Source of the DNA: an uncultured Bacilli bacterium
Lineage (GTDB): Bacteria > Bacillota_I > Bacilli_A > RF39 > UBA660
DNA length: 64,000 bases
Assembly: GCA_910584255.1 (NCBI GenBank)
Contig: CAJTXV010000005.1
Span: 6,560-70,559 of the forward strand
Direction of reading: 5' to 3'
The notes beneath the pieces were generated by a model. The model was given only the letters and a program-made list of their open reading frames with translations. It searched no databases and was not told the DNA's origin. The position numbers were made by a program, and so were the translations under genes. This document shows, piece by piece, positions 43,477-52,905 of this stretch (position 1 is the first letter of the stretch; every line of letters begins with the position of its first letter).

Positions 43477-46047
43477 TTAATCTTTTAGAAAGTCATCAAT
43501 GGTCATTAGTCGATCATCTATTTCTTTTAAAGAGATTCTTCTTTTTTCTGGTTCTTCTAATATTTCAATTTCTTCTTCTTTGTCTTCTTTTTTTTCTATT
43601 TTTGATGGTCCCGACAATAATTCTTCTTTTTTGATTAGACTACTAGCTAAGAAGCAATCCACTACCTCTTCTTTCGAAATACTAGAACCTGTAGAATAAC
43701 GATCCATAATTGGAATTTCAGTATTTTTAAGAAGATGAACTGAGGTAGATTTTAATCCGATATAGTCTTTTGTCATTACTGGGAAGGTTTTGATAATTTT
43801 GTATGGGTTGCTTTTTACTTCTCGTAGAATTAACAATCCACGACGTGCACGGCTACTTTTTTCAAACTCTGTAATTTTTACTCTTTTTCCTGTTCCCTTG
43901 TCCGTAACTACTAATAAATAATCATGAAGTTGATGATCAAAATTGCTACCATTCGTAACTGTATCTGTTTTTAGACTAATTGCTTTCACTCCACTTGCCT
44001 TTAAACCAACCATTGGCACATCGGTTTTAGAAAACCATAAACCATAACTATCTGTAGTAGATAAGAAAATGTCATTATATAGAGTTTCAAATACACTGAC
44101 TACTTGATCCCCTTCTTTTAATTTCATACAATTGACTGGTTTAGAATATCTAGATACCTGGAATTCTTTTAATGGAGTTCTCTTAATCATTCCCTTTTTA
44201 GTAATCATTGTAATATCCATTTCTTTATCAAAATCGACGACCGGGATCACTGTAATGATTTCTTCTTTTTCTTCTAGTTTAATGATATTACTAATATGTT
44301 TTCCTAAGTCTTTCCATTTGATATCTGGAATGGTATGAACAGGTACGTATAAGTAATTTCCCAAAGATGTGAATAATAAAATTGTATCTAATGTATTTAA
44401 TTCATAAATTCCAATGAAATAATCTGTTTCTTTTAAAGAGACATCCTCACTGCTTGAGGCTTGATAACTACGAAAACTGGTTCTTTTTACATATCCATCT
44501 TTCGTAATAGAAACAATTACATCTTCTTTTGGAATCATGACAGTTGTATCAATTTTAATTTCTGTAATTTCATCTTTTATTTCTGTCTTTCTTGGTGTAG
44601 CATACTCATTTCTCACTTTTCTAAGTTCATCTTTCATGACACCCTTTAATTTTTCTTCATCTGCTAGAATTGCTTCTAGTCCTTTGACAATTGTTTGAAG
44701 ATTTGCGAGTTCTTCTTCTAGTTGAACCACATCTGTATTTGTTAAACGATAAAGTTGTAACGTAATAATTGCTTCTGCTTGTTCTAAAGTAAATTCAAAT
44801 TCCTTGACTAAATTATCTCTAGCATTTGTTTTATTTTTACTTGCCCGAATGACACGAATGACTTCGTCCAAAATAGAAAGACACTTAATTAAACCTTCTA
44901 CGATATGGAGTCTTGCTTTTGCATGGGCTAAATCAAAGTGAGTTCTTTTTAAAACTACTTCTCTTTGATGACTGATATAAGAGTCTAAGACGTCCATAAT
45001 TCCTAATAATTTAGGTCTTCTATGATCAATCGCAATCATATTGAAGCTATAACTAATTTGTAAATCTGTATTTTTTAATAGATAGTTTAGGACTAGTTCT
45101 CGATTTGCATCTTTTTTCAAATCAATGGCGATTCTAAGACCATCACGATCCGATTCATCACGTACTTCTAAAATTCCCTCAATTTTTTTATCGATTCTGA
45201 TTTCATCAATTTTACGAACTAGCATTGCTTTATTTACTTCAAAGGGAATTTCTGTCACAATGAGAGCGAGTTTTCCCTTTTCTTCTTCGAAGTCGGTTTT
45301 TGATTTAATTACAATTTTCCCTTTTCCTGTTTCGTAGGCTTTTTCAATTTCTTTAATTCCTTCTACGATTCCACCCGTTGGAAAATCGGGACCTTTCACA
45401 ATCGACATAATGGTCTCTAGTCTACAGTTTGGACTATCAATTCTCTTAATTGTTGCATCAATTATTTCTCCTAAGTTATGAGGGGGAATATTGGTAGCAT
45501 ATCCTGCAGAAATACCAGAAGTTCCATTGACTAACAAATTAGGAAATCTCGCTGGTAAGACGGTCGGTTCTAATTCTGTATCATCAAAGTTTGGTGCCCA
45601 AGATACGGTATCTTTATCTAAATCACGAAGCAATTCGTTACTGATTTTAGCGAGTCTTGCCTCGGTATAACGCATCGCAGCTGGGCTATCACCATCCATA
45701 CTACCATTATTTCCATGCATATCGATATAAGGTGTATTTTGCTTCCACCACTGACTCATTCGAATCATTGCATCATAAATAGAAGAATCTCCATGGGGAT
45801 GATAGTTACCCATTACATTTCCTACTGTTTTGGCACTTTTTCGGTATGGCTTGTCATAGGTATTATGGTCACGATACATTCCATATAAAATTCTCCTTTG
45901 TACAGGTTTTAGTCCGTCTCTTACATCTGGAATCGCACGATCTTGAATAATATATTTTGAATATCTACCAAATCTTTGACCCATAATTTCTTCTAAAGTA
46001 TAGTCAAAAATCTTTTCTACAATTTCAGGTGTTTTTTCACGTTTCAT
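43477..46047 (-). CDS. parC: DNA topoisomerase IV subunit A
   Basis: ParC cuts and rejoins DNA in the enzyme that separates daughter chromosomes. The 856-residue protein has the winged-helix core with RAIPDVRDGLKPVQRRILY, the quinolone-resistance region HPHGDSSIYDAM, and the catalytic tyrosine in AAMRYTEARL. The C-terminal part forms the beta-pinwheel blades. The lack of a GyrA box and pairing with parE favour ParC over GyrA. A charged tail (EEIEILEEPEKRR) closes the protein. It is downstream of parE with one small gene between them. Confidence 0.93.
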   Translation of the reverse strand: MKREKTPEIVEKIFDYTLEEIMGQRFGRYSKYIIQDRAIPDVRDGLKPVQRRILYGMYRDHNTYDKPYRKSAKTVGNVMGNYHPHGDSSIYDAMIRMSQWWKQNTPYIDMHGNNGSMDGDSPAAMRYTEARLAKISNELLRDLDKDTVSWAPNFDDTELEPTVLPARFPNLLVNGTSGISAGYATNIPPHNLGEIIDATIKRIDSPNCRLETIMSIVKGPDFPTGGIVEGIKEIEKAYETGKGKIVIKSKTDFEEEKGKLALIVTEIPFEVNKAMLVRKIDEIRIDKKIEGILEVRDESDRDGLRIAIDLKKDANRELVLNYLLKNTDLQISYSFNMIAIDHRRPKLLGIMDVLDSYISHQREVVLKRTHFDLAHAKARLHIVEGLIKCLSILDEVIRVIRASKNKTNARDNLVKEFEFTLEQAEAIITLQLYRLTNTDVVQLEEELANLQTIVKGLEAILADEEKLKGVMKDELRKVRNEYATPRKTEIKDEITEIKIDTTVMIPKEDVIVSITKDGYVKRTSFRSYQASSSEDVSLKETDYFIGIYELNTLDTILLFTSLGNYLYVPVHTIPDIKWKDLGKHISNIIKLEEKEEIITVIPVVDFDKEMDITMITKKGMIKRTPLKEFQVSRYSKPVNCMKLKEGDQVVSVFETLYNDIFLSTTDSYGLWFSKTDVPMVGLKASGVKAISLKTDTVTNGSNFDHQLHDYLLVVTDKGTGKRVKITEFEKSSRARRGLLILREVKSNPYKIIKTFPVMTKDYIGLKSTSVHLLKNTEIPIMDRYSTGSSISKEEVVDCFLASSLIKKEELLSGPSKIEKKEDKEEEIEILEEPEKRRISLKEIDDRLMTIDDFLKD

Positions 46048-46058
46048 TTTCCCACATC

Positions 46059-46529
46059 CTAACTGGTGATTTTTTTAATATAGTAATCATCGATTTGATG
46101 AATAATTTTTTCATAATTTTTGTCTCTCTGCTCTACTAAATATTTCCAATATTTTTCTTTTGTATCAATTTCTAAAAGAGATAGCAAACGTTCCATATAG
46201 AAAAGTTCTGTTGCCCTGTTATACTCTCTATTAGCAATAATTTCTTCTGCCATTTTCTCAAAATATACTACATTTCTAATTTCTCTTAAGTGATCATAAC
46301 GATCTACCGTATAATCTAAAATGGCATCTACACAATCAATTTTTTTAAATCTAGGTGGTTTATGATATTTTGGTGGTGCCTTGATGACATAATTTTCTAA
46401 AATATCTAGTCTTTCTTGAGAAATTGCGAGTCTTATATTTTTTCTAGAAGCTGTTCTAGAAGATGCTATATTGTATAGTAAAGGGCTATTTTTTCGTACA
46501 AACTTCACTACCACATTTTTTTTAGCCAT
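46059..46529 (-). CDS. Small basic protein of unknown function between parE and parC
   Basis: I do not recognise this 156-residue protein. The N-terminal third is strongly basic (VVVKFVRKNSPLLYNIASSR, SRKNIRLAISQER) and the rest is helical and rich in Tyr, Arg and Glu. It is probably cytoplasmic and might bind nucleic acid. It lies 11 bases upstream of parC and 14 bases downstream of parE, so it is made together with topoisomerase IV. A good ribosome site (GGGGAAGGT) and length argue that it is real. Confidence 0.7.
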   Translation of the reverse strand: MAKKNVVVKFVRKNSPLLYNIASSRTASRKNIRLAISQERLDILENYVIKAPPKYHKPPRFKKIDCVDAILDYTVDRYDHLREIRNVVYFEKMAEEIIANREYNRATELFYMERLLSLLEIDTKEKYWKYLVEQRDKNYEKIIHQIDDYYIKKITS

Positions 46530-46543
46530 ACCTTCCCCTCTTT

Positions 46544-48451
46544 CTATTTTGTAATGGTGTAATCATCTTCTAGTGAGAATTCTACATTTTCTTCAATCCA
46601 TGCTTTTCTTGGCTCTACACTATCTCCCATTAAAACACTCACTCTTTTTTCTGCGAGAAGCGCATCTTCAATCGTTACACGAATTAAACTTCTGGTTCCT
46701 GGATTCATTGTAGTTTCTGCTAACTGATCTGCATTCATTTCACCAAGTCCTTTATAACGCTGTACATCACACTTTTTACCAGCAGTAATTTGTTTCATTT
46801 CTTCTACTGTATAAGCATAGATATGTTCTTTTCCATTTTTAATTAAGAATAGTGGAGGAAGTGCAATATAGAGTCTTCCATCTTCTATTAATGGTTTCAT
46901 ATAACGATAAAAGAAGGTTAAAAGCAAGCACTGAATATGCGCACCATCATCATCAGCATCGGTCATAATAATGACTTTCGCATACTCTGCCTCTTCAATT
47001 GCAAAATTCGGTCCAACCCCCGCGCCAATCGTATAAATCATTGTATTGATTTCTTCATTTTTTAAGATATCTTCCATTCTAGCTTTCTCTGTGTTAATTA
47101 CTTTTCCACGTAGTGGTAGAATGGCTTGAAATTTTCTATCTCTTCCTTGTTTGGCGGATCCACCTGCAGAATCACCCTCTACTAAAAACAATTCATTTCT
47201 ATCCTTATTTTTAGATTGTGCTGGAGTCAATTTTCCAGAAAGAGCACGTTCTTTTGGATTTTTTGTTTTTCCTTTTCTAGCCTCTTCTCTTGCTTTTCTT
47301 GCTGCTTCCCTCGCAATTTTGCTTTTTAGAGACTTTTCGATAATCTCAGTTGCAATCTTTTTATTTTCTTCCAAATAGAACTGTAACTTTTCTGTTACTA
47401 ATGCTTCCACTGCTGTTCTTGCTTGGGGAGTTCCTAATTTTGCTTTCGTTTGACCTTCAAATTGTAAAAGTGCCTCAGGAATTTTTAAACTGATAATTGC
47501 AGTTAATCCTTCTCTAACATCGCTTCCTTCAAAAGCTTTTTCTTTCCCCTTAATATATCCGTTGTTTTTTGCATAATCATTAAATGCCCTTGTTAATGCG
47601 GTTTTAAAGCCAACTTCGTGACTTCCACCATCCGTTGTTTTTACATTATTAACAAATGATACAATATTTTCATTATATGTATCTGTATATTGCATTGCAA
47701 TTTCTATTTCCATTTTATCCTTGATACCATCAAAGGAAATGACATCATGAAGTTTTGATTTTCCTTCATTTAAGTATTTTACGAATTCTATAATTCCATT
47801 TTGATAACAATATTTCTCACATCTTCCATCGTTTTCATTTTCTACTTCAATAGTAAGGCCTTTAATTAAAAAGGCAGATTCTTGCATTCTTTCACAAATC
47901 GTTGTAAATGAAAAATTAGTAGTAGAGAAAATCTCATCATCTGGCAAAAAACGTACTGTCGTTCCTGTTCTACCACTTGTTCCAACTTCTTTTAGAGGAA
48001 CGGCTACTTTTCCTCCCTTTTCAAACCGGATATAATACTCTTTTTTATTTTGACGAATCGTGACTTCCATCCATTTAGAAAGTGCATTTACAACACTACC
48101 ACCAACACCATGAAGGCCTCCAGATACTTTGTATCCTGCTTCTTCAAATTTTCCACCTGCGTGAAGAACTGTATAAATGACTTCTGGAGCTGGTCTGCCT
48201 GACTCGTGCATCCCTGTTGGTACTCCTCTACCACGGTCTTCAATACTAATACTTCCATTTGTATGAAGCATAATCTTAATGAAATCACCATATCCATTAA
48301 TGGCCTCATCAATTGCATTATCAACAATTTCCCATACTAAATGATGAAGTCCTCTTTTATCAGTGGAACCTATATACATACCAGGACGCTTACGAACGGC
48401 TTCTAAACCCTCTAATATTTTAATTGAACTCGCATCATATTTTGCTGCCAT
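46544..48451 (-). CDS. parE: DNA topoisomerase IV subunit B
   Basis: ParE is the ATPase subunit of topoisomerase IV. The 635-residue protein has the GHKL ATP site (EIVDNAIDEA, RGRGVPTGMH, GGLHGVGGSVVNAL), the transducer domain, and the TOPRIM motifs LFLVEGDSAGGSAKQGRDR and IMTDADDDGAHI. The end SVLMGDSVEPRKAWIEENV is typical of ParE. I chose the ATG at 48451 because AAAGGAGAG is 9 bases upstream; the GTG at 48460 abuts it. It starts the operon parE-orf-parC-ylbD-ylbE. Confidence 0.94.
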   Translation of the reverse strand: MAAKYDASSIKILEGLEAVRKRPGMYIGSTDKRGLHHLVWEIVDNAIDEAINGYGDFIKIMLHTNGSISIEDRGRGVPTGMHESGRPAPEVIYTVLHAGGKFEEAGYKVSGGLHGVGGSVVNALSKWMEVTIRQNKKEYYIRFEKGGKVAVPLKEVGTSGRTGTTVRFLPDDEIFSTTNFSFTTICERMQESAFLIKGLTIEVENENDGRCEKYCYQNGIIEFVKYLNEGKSKLHDVISFDGIKDKMEIEIAMQYTDTYNENIVSFVNNVKTTDGGSHEVGFKTALTRAFNDYAKNNGYIKGKEKAFEGSDVREGLTAIISLKIPEALLQFEGQTKAKLGTPQARTAVEALVTEKLQFYLEENKKIATEIIEKSLKSKIAREAARKAREEARKGKTKNPKERALSGKLTPAQSKNKDRNELFLVEGDSAGGSAKQGRDRKFQAILPLRGKVINTEKARMEDILKNEEINTMIYTIGAGVGPNFAIEEAEYAKVIIMTDADDDGAHIQCLLLTFFYRYMKPLIEDGRLYIALPPLFLIKNGKEHIYAYTVEEMKQITAGKKCDVQRYKGLGEMNADQLAETTMNPGTRSLIRVTIEDALLAEKRVSVLMGDSVEPRKAWIEENVEFSLEDDYTITK

Positions 48452-48575
48452 ATGCTTCACTCTCCTTTAGTAATTATACCAAAAAGAATGGCTAAAAAAA
48501 AGAAATATGACGTTTTTTGACACTGTAGTTTACTTAATATTTACCTATTTTAGTTAAAAATTTATAAAAGAAATA

Positions 48576-48608
48576 AGAAAAACTAGTCTTATTTATTAAA
48601 GACTAGTT
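48576..48608 (-). terminator. Terminator of the phosphohexomutase gene
   Basis: AACTAGTCTT (48581-48590) and AAGACTAGTT (48599-48608) pair perfectly; on the minus strand a T run follows. It overlaps the gene stop codon. Confidence 0.8.
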
Positions 48609-49989
48609 ATGATTCAACATTAAAGTTATCAATTAAGGCTAGGAAGTACTCTTTTAGTCGATCCCTTACTTCTTCCGTCTGCCCTTCAAATCTAGCAGTA
48701 ATATGAGGTCCTGTATTACTACAACGAATTAGTGCCCAACCATCTTCTAATTCGATTCGAATTCCATCAATATCTATCATTGGATATCCTGCTTCTTCAC
48801 AATATTTCTTAATTTCTTCAATGACTTGTTTTTTCTTATTATCAGGAGATGCAATTTTAATTTCCTCAGTGGAATAATATTTTGGAATTCCTTCTAGCAA
48901 TTGACTCAGTGATTTATCCGTTTTACTTAATATTTCAATGACTCGTAATCCGACATATAACCCAGAATCAAAACCTAAGAATTTATCTCTTAAAAATATA
49001 TGTCCTGAATACTCTCCTCCGAAAATACAATCATTGTCTTTCGTTCCTGCTTTTGTATAAGAATTTCCAGTTCGACTGATGATTGCTTCTCCACCTAAAG
49101 ATTCGATTACTTCTGGAAGTGCCTTTGTACATTTTACATCATATAAAACACGCTTATTGGACGAATTTGGTAGGATATCATGCGCAAGTAAAATCATTAA
49201 TTGATCTGCAGGAACATGTTCTCCTTTCTCATTAATAATTCCAACACGATCTCCATCCCCATCAAATGCAATTCCAACATCAGCACGAAGTTCTGTCACT
49301 GCATCTTTTAAAACTGTTAGATTTTCTTCTACACATGGATCTGGGTGATGATTTGGAAAAGTTGGATCACTCTTTCCATAAAGTATAATCAATTTTTCTT
49401 TAATTGCATTATAAATCGTTGGCGCAAAAAAAGTAGTCGTTCCATTTCCACAATCAATAATTACTTTTAATTTTCTATCATTATGAATTTGAACGGAAGA
49501 AAGTAAATATCTACAGTATTCTTCTTTTACATCATAAAAGCCAATCACACCTTCTCCATCATCAAACTTTCCTAACATGACAAATTCATAGAAATCTTGA
49601 ATTTCTTCTCCTTTGGCATTTCCTGTTTCATCAAATGAAAATTTAAATCCATTGTCATCTTTAGGATTATGACTTGCAGTGACCATCATTCCAGCAGGTA
49701 CACCTGATTTAATACATGCATAATAATACATAGGTGTCGTTACGAGTCCTAAGTCTAAAACACTAATCCCTGTCGATATAATTCCTTGGATTAAAGCATT
49801 TTCAATTTCTTCAGAAGAATAACGATTGTCCCTACCTACAATACATTTTTTTTGATTTCGTTTTTTAATATAGGAACCGTAGGCTCTTCCAATCGTATAA
49901 CTTACATCTTGATTAATTTCCGTTGGATAAACTCCACGAATATCATACTCTCGAAATATTTCTCTTTTAATTTCTCTCGTCACATTCAT
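48607..49989 (-). CDS. Phosphomannomutase/phosphoglucomutase
   Basis: The 460-residue enzyme belongs to the alpha-D-phosphohexomutase family and moves phosphate between C1 and C6 of a hexose. It has the opening FREYDIRGVYP, the phosphoserine loop TASHNPKDDNGFK, the metal loop DGDGDRVG, the sugar-binding GEYSGHIF and the phosphate-binding end RCSNTGPHITARFEG. Length fits the bacterial PMM/PGM group and not GlmM or the long PgcA type. It probably supplies mannose-1-P or glucose-1-P for envelope sugars. It is a single gene. Confidence 0.9.
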   Translation of the reverse strand: MNVTREIKREIFREYDIRGVYPTEINQDVSYTIGRAYGSYIKKRNQKKCIVGRDNRYSSEEIENALIQGIISTGISVLDLGLVTTPMYYYACIKSGVPAGMMVTASHNPKDDNGFKFSFDETGNAKGEEIQDFYEFVMLGKFDDGEGVIGFYDVKEEYCRYLLSSVQIHNDRKLKVIIDCGNGTTTFFAPTIYNAIKEKLIILYGKSDPTFPNHHPDPCVEENLTVLKDAVTELRADVGIAFDGDGDRVGIINEKGEHVPADQLMILLAHDILPNSSNKRVLYDVKCTKALPEVIESLGGEAIISRTGNSYTKAGTKDNDCIFGGEYSGHIFLRDKFLGFDSGLYVGLRVIEILSKTDKSLSQLLEGIPKYYSTEEIKIASPDNKKKQVIEEIKKYCEEAGYPMIDIDGIRIELEDGWALIRCSNTGPHITARFEGQTEEVRDRLKEYFLALIDNFNVES

Positions 49990-50109
49990 ACGAACACCTC
50001 TTTATTCTAATATCATTATATCAGAAAAAGAAAAAAGAAAAAAGATGTTTTTCACCTTTTTCTAGTTTCAATCTCTTTTTTATCACCAAACAAATTCTAA
50101 AGTATCATA

Positions 50110-50319
50110 TTACATATATTTCTGCATTGACTTCATCATTTGATTTACTTGTTTTTGATTTGGTTTTCTTCCCATTTGCATCATTAATGCTTTAATCATT
50201 TCTTCATTAATTGGTGGATTTTTCTTTAAATATTTCATCATAAACTTTCTAGCAAGTAAGAATCCTATAATGAGTCCAACAATGAGTCCACCTAATACTT
50301 GTATGATATCTAATAACAT
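50110..50319 (-). CDS. yneF: YneF family (UPF0154) small membrane protein
   Basis: I chose the ATG at 50319 after AGGAGATGATT, giving 69 residues. There is one N-terminal membrane helix (IIQVLGGLIVGLIIGFLLAR) followed by the conserved YneF tail NPPINEEMIKALMMQMGRKP and a Met/Lys-rich end. Its function is unknown. The position next to sirA and tkt matches B. subtilis. Confidence 0.88.
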   Translation of the reverse strand: MLLDIIQVLGGLIVGLIIGFLLARKFMMKYLKKNPPINEEMIKALMMQMGRKPNQKQVNQMMKSMQKYM

Positions 50320-50359
50320 ATAATCATCTCCTATTAATAGTTTACTAAAAAAAGATATT

Positions 50360-50785
50360 TTAGACAAGTATTTTTACTTCAGATAACCAAAAATAATCTT
50401 GATTCTTAAAATCACAAAGGAAAAAGGAATTTGATTTCTCTAGTAATACTTGAAAAAAGGTAGAAGCGTTATGTCTAGATTCTAATAAAATATAGCTGTG
50501 TTTTATGTTTAAAGTACTAATCTCATCATGATATAAATCATTGATAATATGTGTATTGCCAAATTTAGAATAAATTTTTTGATTGTGATATTTAATAAAA
50601 ATTTCTCGATTTAGTAGCGTTTTATCGATTATTTCTACTAATTGATGAAATAATTCAATTCCATATCTATTTTCTTCTGGTTTTAAATAATAAAGATATT
50701 TTAGTATATGATATAAGTTTTCGGGATTTTCACTATAAAGATTTTGATAATCACTCCGTATTTTAAATATATAAAACTTTCTCAT
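50360..50785 (-). CDS. sirA: SirA-like sporulation inhibitor of replication
   Basis: I chose the ATG at 50785 (MRKFYIFKI...), giving 141 residues. In B. subtilis SirA (YneE) binds DnaA domain I and blocks new rounds of replication when sporulation begins. The N-terminal start and the C-terminal stretch SRHNASTFFQVLLEKSNSFF with FLCDFKNQDYFWLSEVK resemble the SirA end (FFEVLRK...FLAMDF...GWL). Sequence is weakly conserved, but the place between tkt and yneF is the same as in Bacillus. Confidence 0.75.
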   Translation of the reverse strand: MRKFYIFKIRSDYQNLYSENPENLYHILKYLYYLKPEENRYGIELFHQLVEIIDKTLLNREIFIKYHNQKIYSKFGNTHIINDLYHDEISTLNIKHSYILLESRHNASTFFQVLLEKSNSFFLCDFKNQDYFWLSEVKILV

Positions 50786-50812
50786 ACTCTTTTCACCCAT
50801 TTGAGTATAAAA

Positions 50813-50849
50813 AAAGTAGTAAGAAAAGAATGTCGTTTCTTGCTACTTT
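50813..50849 (-). terminator. Terminator of tkt
   Basis: On the minus strand AAAGTAGCAAGAAA pairs with TTTTCTTACTACTTT with a single mismatch, followed by further T residues. It overlaps the tkt stop codon and lies upstream of sirA, so sirA-yneF may depend on readthrough or their own promoter. Confidence 0.65.
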
Positions 50850-52828
50850 AATAATTCTTCTATATGCGTAGTTATTGATTCTAAGTCAAAGGCAAACTCT
50901 TTTTCTAAGTCTTCTCGTTTCGCACTTTTTCCAAATTGATCTATTGTAATTAGATATTTTTTATTATATACGAATTCATACCAAGAATAGGAAGAAGAAG
51001 CTTCAATTACGAAAGTTTTAACTCCAAGAGGCAACAGAGATTCCCTATATTTTCCCGTTTGTTTCTGATATCTTTCTATAGAGGGCATGCTGACAACACG
51101 AATATCATATCCCTTTTCTCCTAGTGTTTCAGCTATTTTGATTGCCACTTGCAACTCTTCCCCAGATGAAATAATGATGGCACCTAAATTTTTTCTTTCC
51201 TTCTTAACAATATATGCACCCTTTTGAACATCTTTAATACTGGTAGTTTCTTGAATCACAGAGCGATTTCTACCTAAGATAATAGCTGTAGGGCCTGTTT
51301 TTTTAGACATCACATATTTATAAGTTCCAATCACTTCATTCGCATCAGCAGGGCGAAACACTTCTAAATTAGGGGTTGCTCTTAAAGCAATTAATTGTTC
51401 TACTGGTTGATGGGTTGGTCCATCTTCCCCTAATTTAAATGTGTCATGCGTAAAAATATAGGTGACTGGTAAATTCATAAGGGCTGACATACGGATTGCA
51501 GGCTTTAAGTAATCAGAGAATGCTAAGAAAGTAGAGCCAAACGGTCTTAACCCTACAAGAGAAAGTCCATTTAAAATCGCTCCCATTGCATGTTCTCGTA
51601 CCCCAAAGCGGATATTTCTTCCTAAACGATTTTGACTCGAAAAATCAGGATAGTCATTTAAGTAAGTTTTAGTAGAAGATGCGACATCAGCGCTACCACC
51701 AATTAAAAAATCATTTCTACTGGCTAAACAGTTTAATACTTTTTCTCCTGTAATTCGAATTTCTTCTTCGTTTTCTTCTGGCTTTTCATAATTTACTTTT
51801 AGATTTTTAAGTGTTGTATCCTTTTCTTCTAATTGTAGTAGTATTCCTTTTAATGGTTCTTCAATTAAATCTTTTTGTTTTTGATAAGAATCATAGAGGA
51901 TATCTACTCTACTATGAATCATTTCTTGAAACGTTGCTGCTGCGTCGTTTGAAGCAATAAATGGGATTCCACGTACTCCAAGTTTTTCTTTAATTGATAA
52001 AATATCATCCTCTTCTAAAGGGGTTCCATGGACTTTATTAGTTCCTTCTAGCTTTGAATATTTTCCAATCGTCGTATTTACAATAATTAAAGTAGGTTTA
52101 TCAATTGAAGTTTTTGCTTTTTCTACGGCTGAATCAAAACTGGTCAAGTCTTCTATATCGGGTACAATTAATACATTCCAATTCATAGAAATAAAACGAT
52201 TAGGGATATTTTCTGTCATCGCTTGATCGACTTCCCCATCTAAACTAATTTGATTTGAATCGTAAATTACAATTAATTTGTTTAATCTTAAAGTTCCTGC
52301 AATTGAAATAGATTCATAGGAAATGCCTTCCATTAAATCACCGTCTCCACAAAGAACGTAAGTATAATGATTTACTATGGGTTTTCCGTTTTTTATAAAG
52401 AATGCCCTTAAATACTCTTCTCCAATTGCCATACCAACGGCAGAAGCAAGTCCCTGTCCTAGAGGTCCTGTTGACATATCAACACCAGGAGTGATTGGAT
52501 ATTCTGGATGACCAGGCGTTTTTGAATTCAACTGCCTAAAGGATTTTAAATCCGCAAGTCTCACATTGTATCCTGCAAGAAATAAAGTAGCATAAAGAAG
52601 TGCAGATCCGTGTCCAGCAGACAACACAAAACGATCTCGATCAAACCAATCTGGATCTTTTGGATTTATTTTTAAATGTTTTCCATAAAGCGAATAAAGA
52701 ATGGGTGCAGCCCCCAGTACAATTCCTGGATGCCCACTTTCTGCTTCATGAATCATATCGATTCCAAGACTTCGGATAGAATTGATAATTTTTTCATCCA
52801 TTGACATTTCTTTTCCCTTAAACAACAT
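50843..52828 (-). CDS. tkt: Transketolase
   Basis: This 661-residue thiamine-diphosphate enzyme moves two-carbon units between sugar phosphates in the pentose phosphate pathway. It has the N-terminal SIRSLGIDMIHEAESGHPGI, the TPP site GDGDLMEGISYE...N, the central VREHAMGAILNG, and the region FTHDTFKLGEDGPTHQPVEQL typical of transketolases. Length is normal. The start follows AGAGGTGACTTT. Confidence 0.95.
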   Translation of the reverse strand: MLFKGKEMSMDEKIINSIRSLGIDMIHEAESGHPGIVLGAAPILYSLYGKHLKINPKDPDWFDRDRFVLSAGHGSALLYATLFLAGYNVRLADLKSFRQLNSKTPGHPEYPITPGVDMSTGPLGQGLASAVGMAIGEEYLRAFFIKNGKPIVNHYTYVLCGDGDLMEGISYESISIAGTLRLNKLIVIYDSNQISLDGEVDQAMTENIPNRFISMNWNVLIVPDIEDLTSFDSAVEKAKTSIDKPTLIIVNTTIGKYSKLEGTNKVHGTPLEEDDILSIKEKLGVRGIPFIASNDAAATFQEMIHSRVDILYDSYQKQKDLIEEPLKGILLQLEEKDTTLKNLKVNYEKPEENEEEIRITGEKVLNCLASRNDFLIGGSADVASSTKTYLNDYPDFSSQNRLGRNIRFGVREHAMGAILNGLSLVGLRPFGSTFLAFSDYLKPAIRMSALMNLPVTYIFTHDTFKLGEDGPTHQPVEQLIALRATPNLEVFRPADANEVIGTYKYVMSKKTGPTAIILGRNRSVIQETTSIKDVQKGAYIVKKERKNLGAIIISSGEELQVAIKIAETLGEKGYDIRVVSMPSIERYQKQTGKYRESLLPLGVKTFVIEASSSYSWYEFVYNKKYLITIDQFGKSAKREDLEKEFAFDLESITTHIEELLK

Positions 52829-52872
52829 AAAGTCACCTCTTCTGTCACTATTATATCATGGTTTTAAAATAA

Positions 52873-52905
52873 AGAAAAAGATTTATTCATCATCAAATAA
52901 ATCTT
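52873..52905 (-). terminator. Terminator of the surface-protein gene
   Basis: On the minus strand AAGATTTATT and AATAAATCTT pair perfectly around an 8-base loop, followed by TTTCTTT. The stem contains the end of the coding sequence. Confidence 0.75.
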
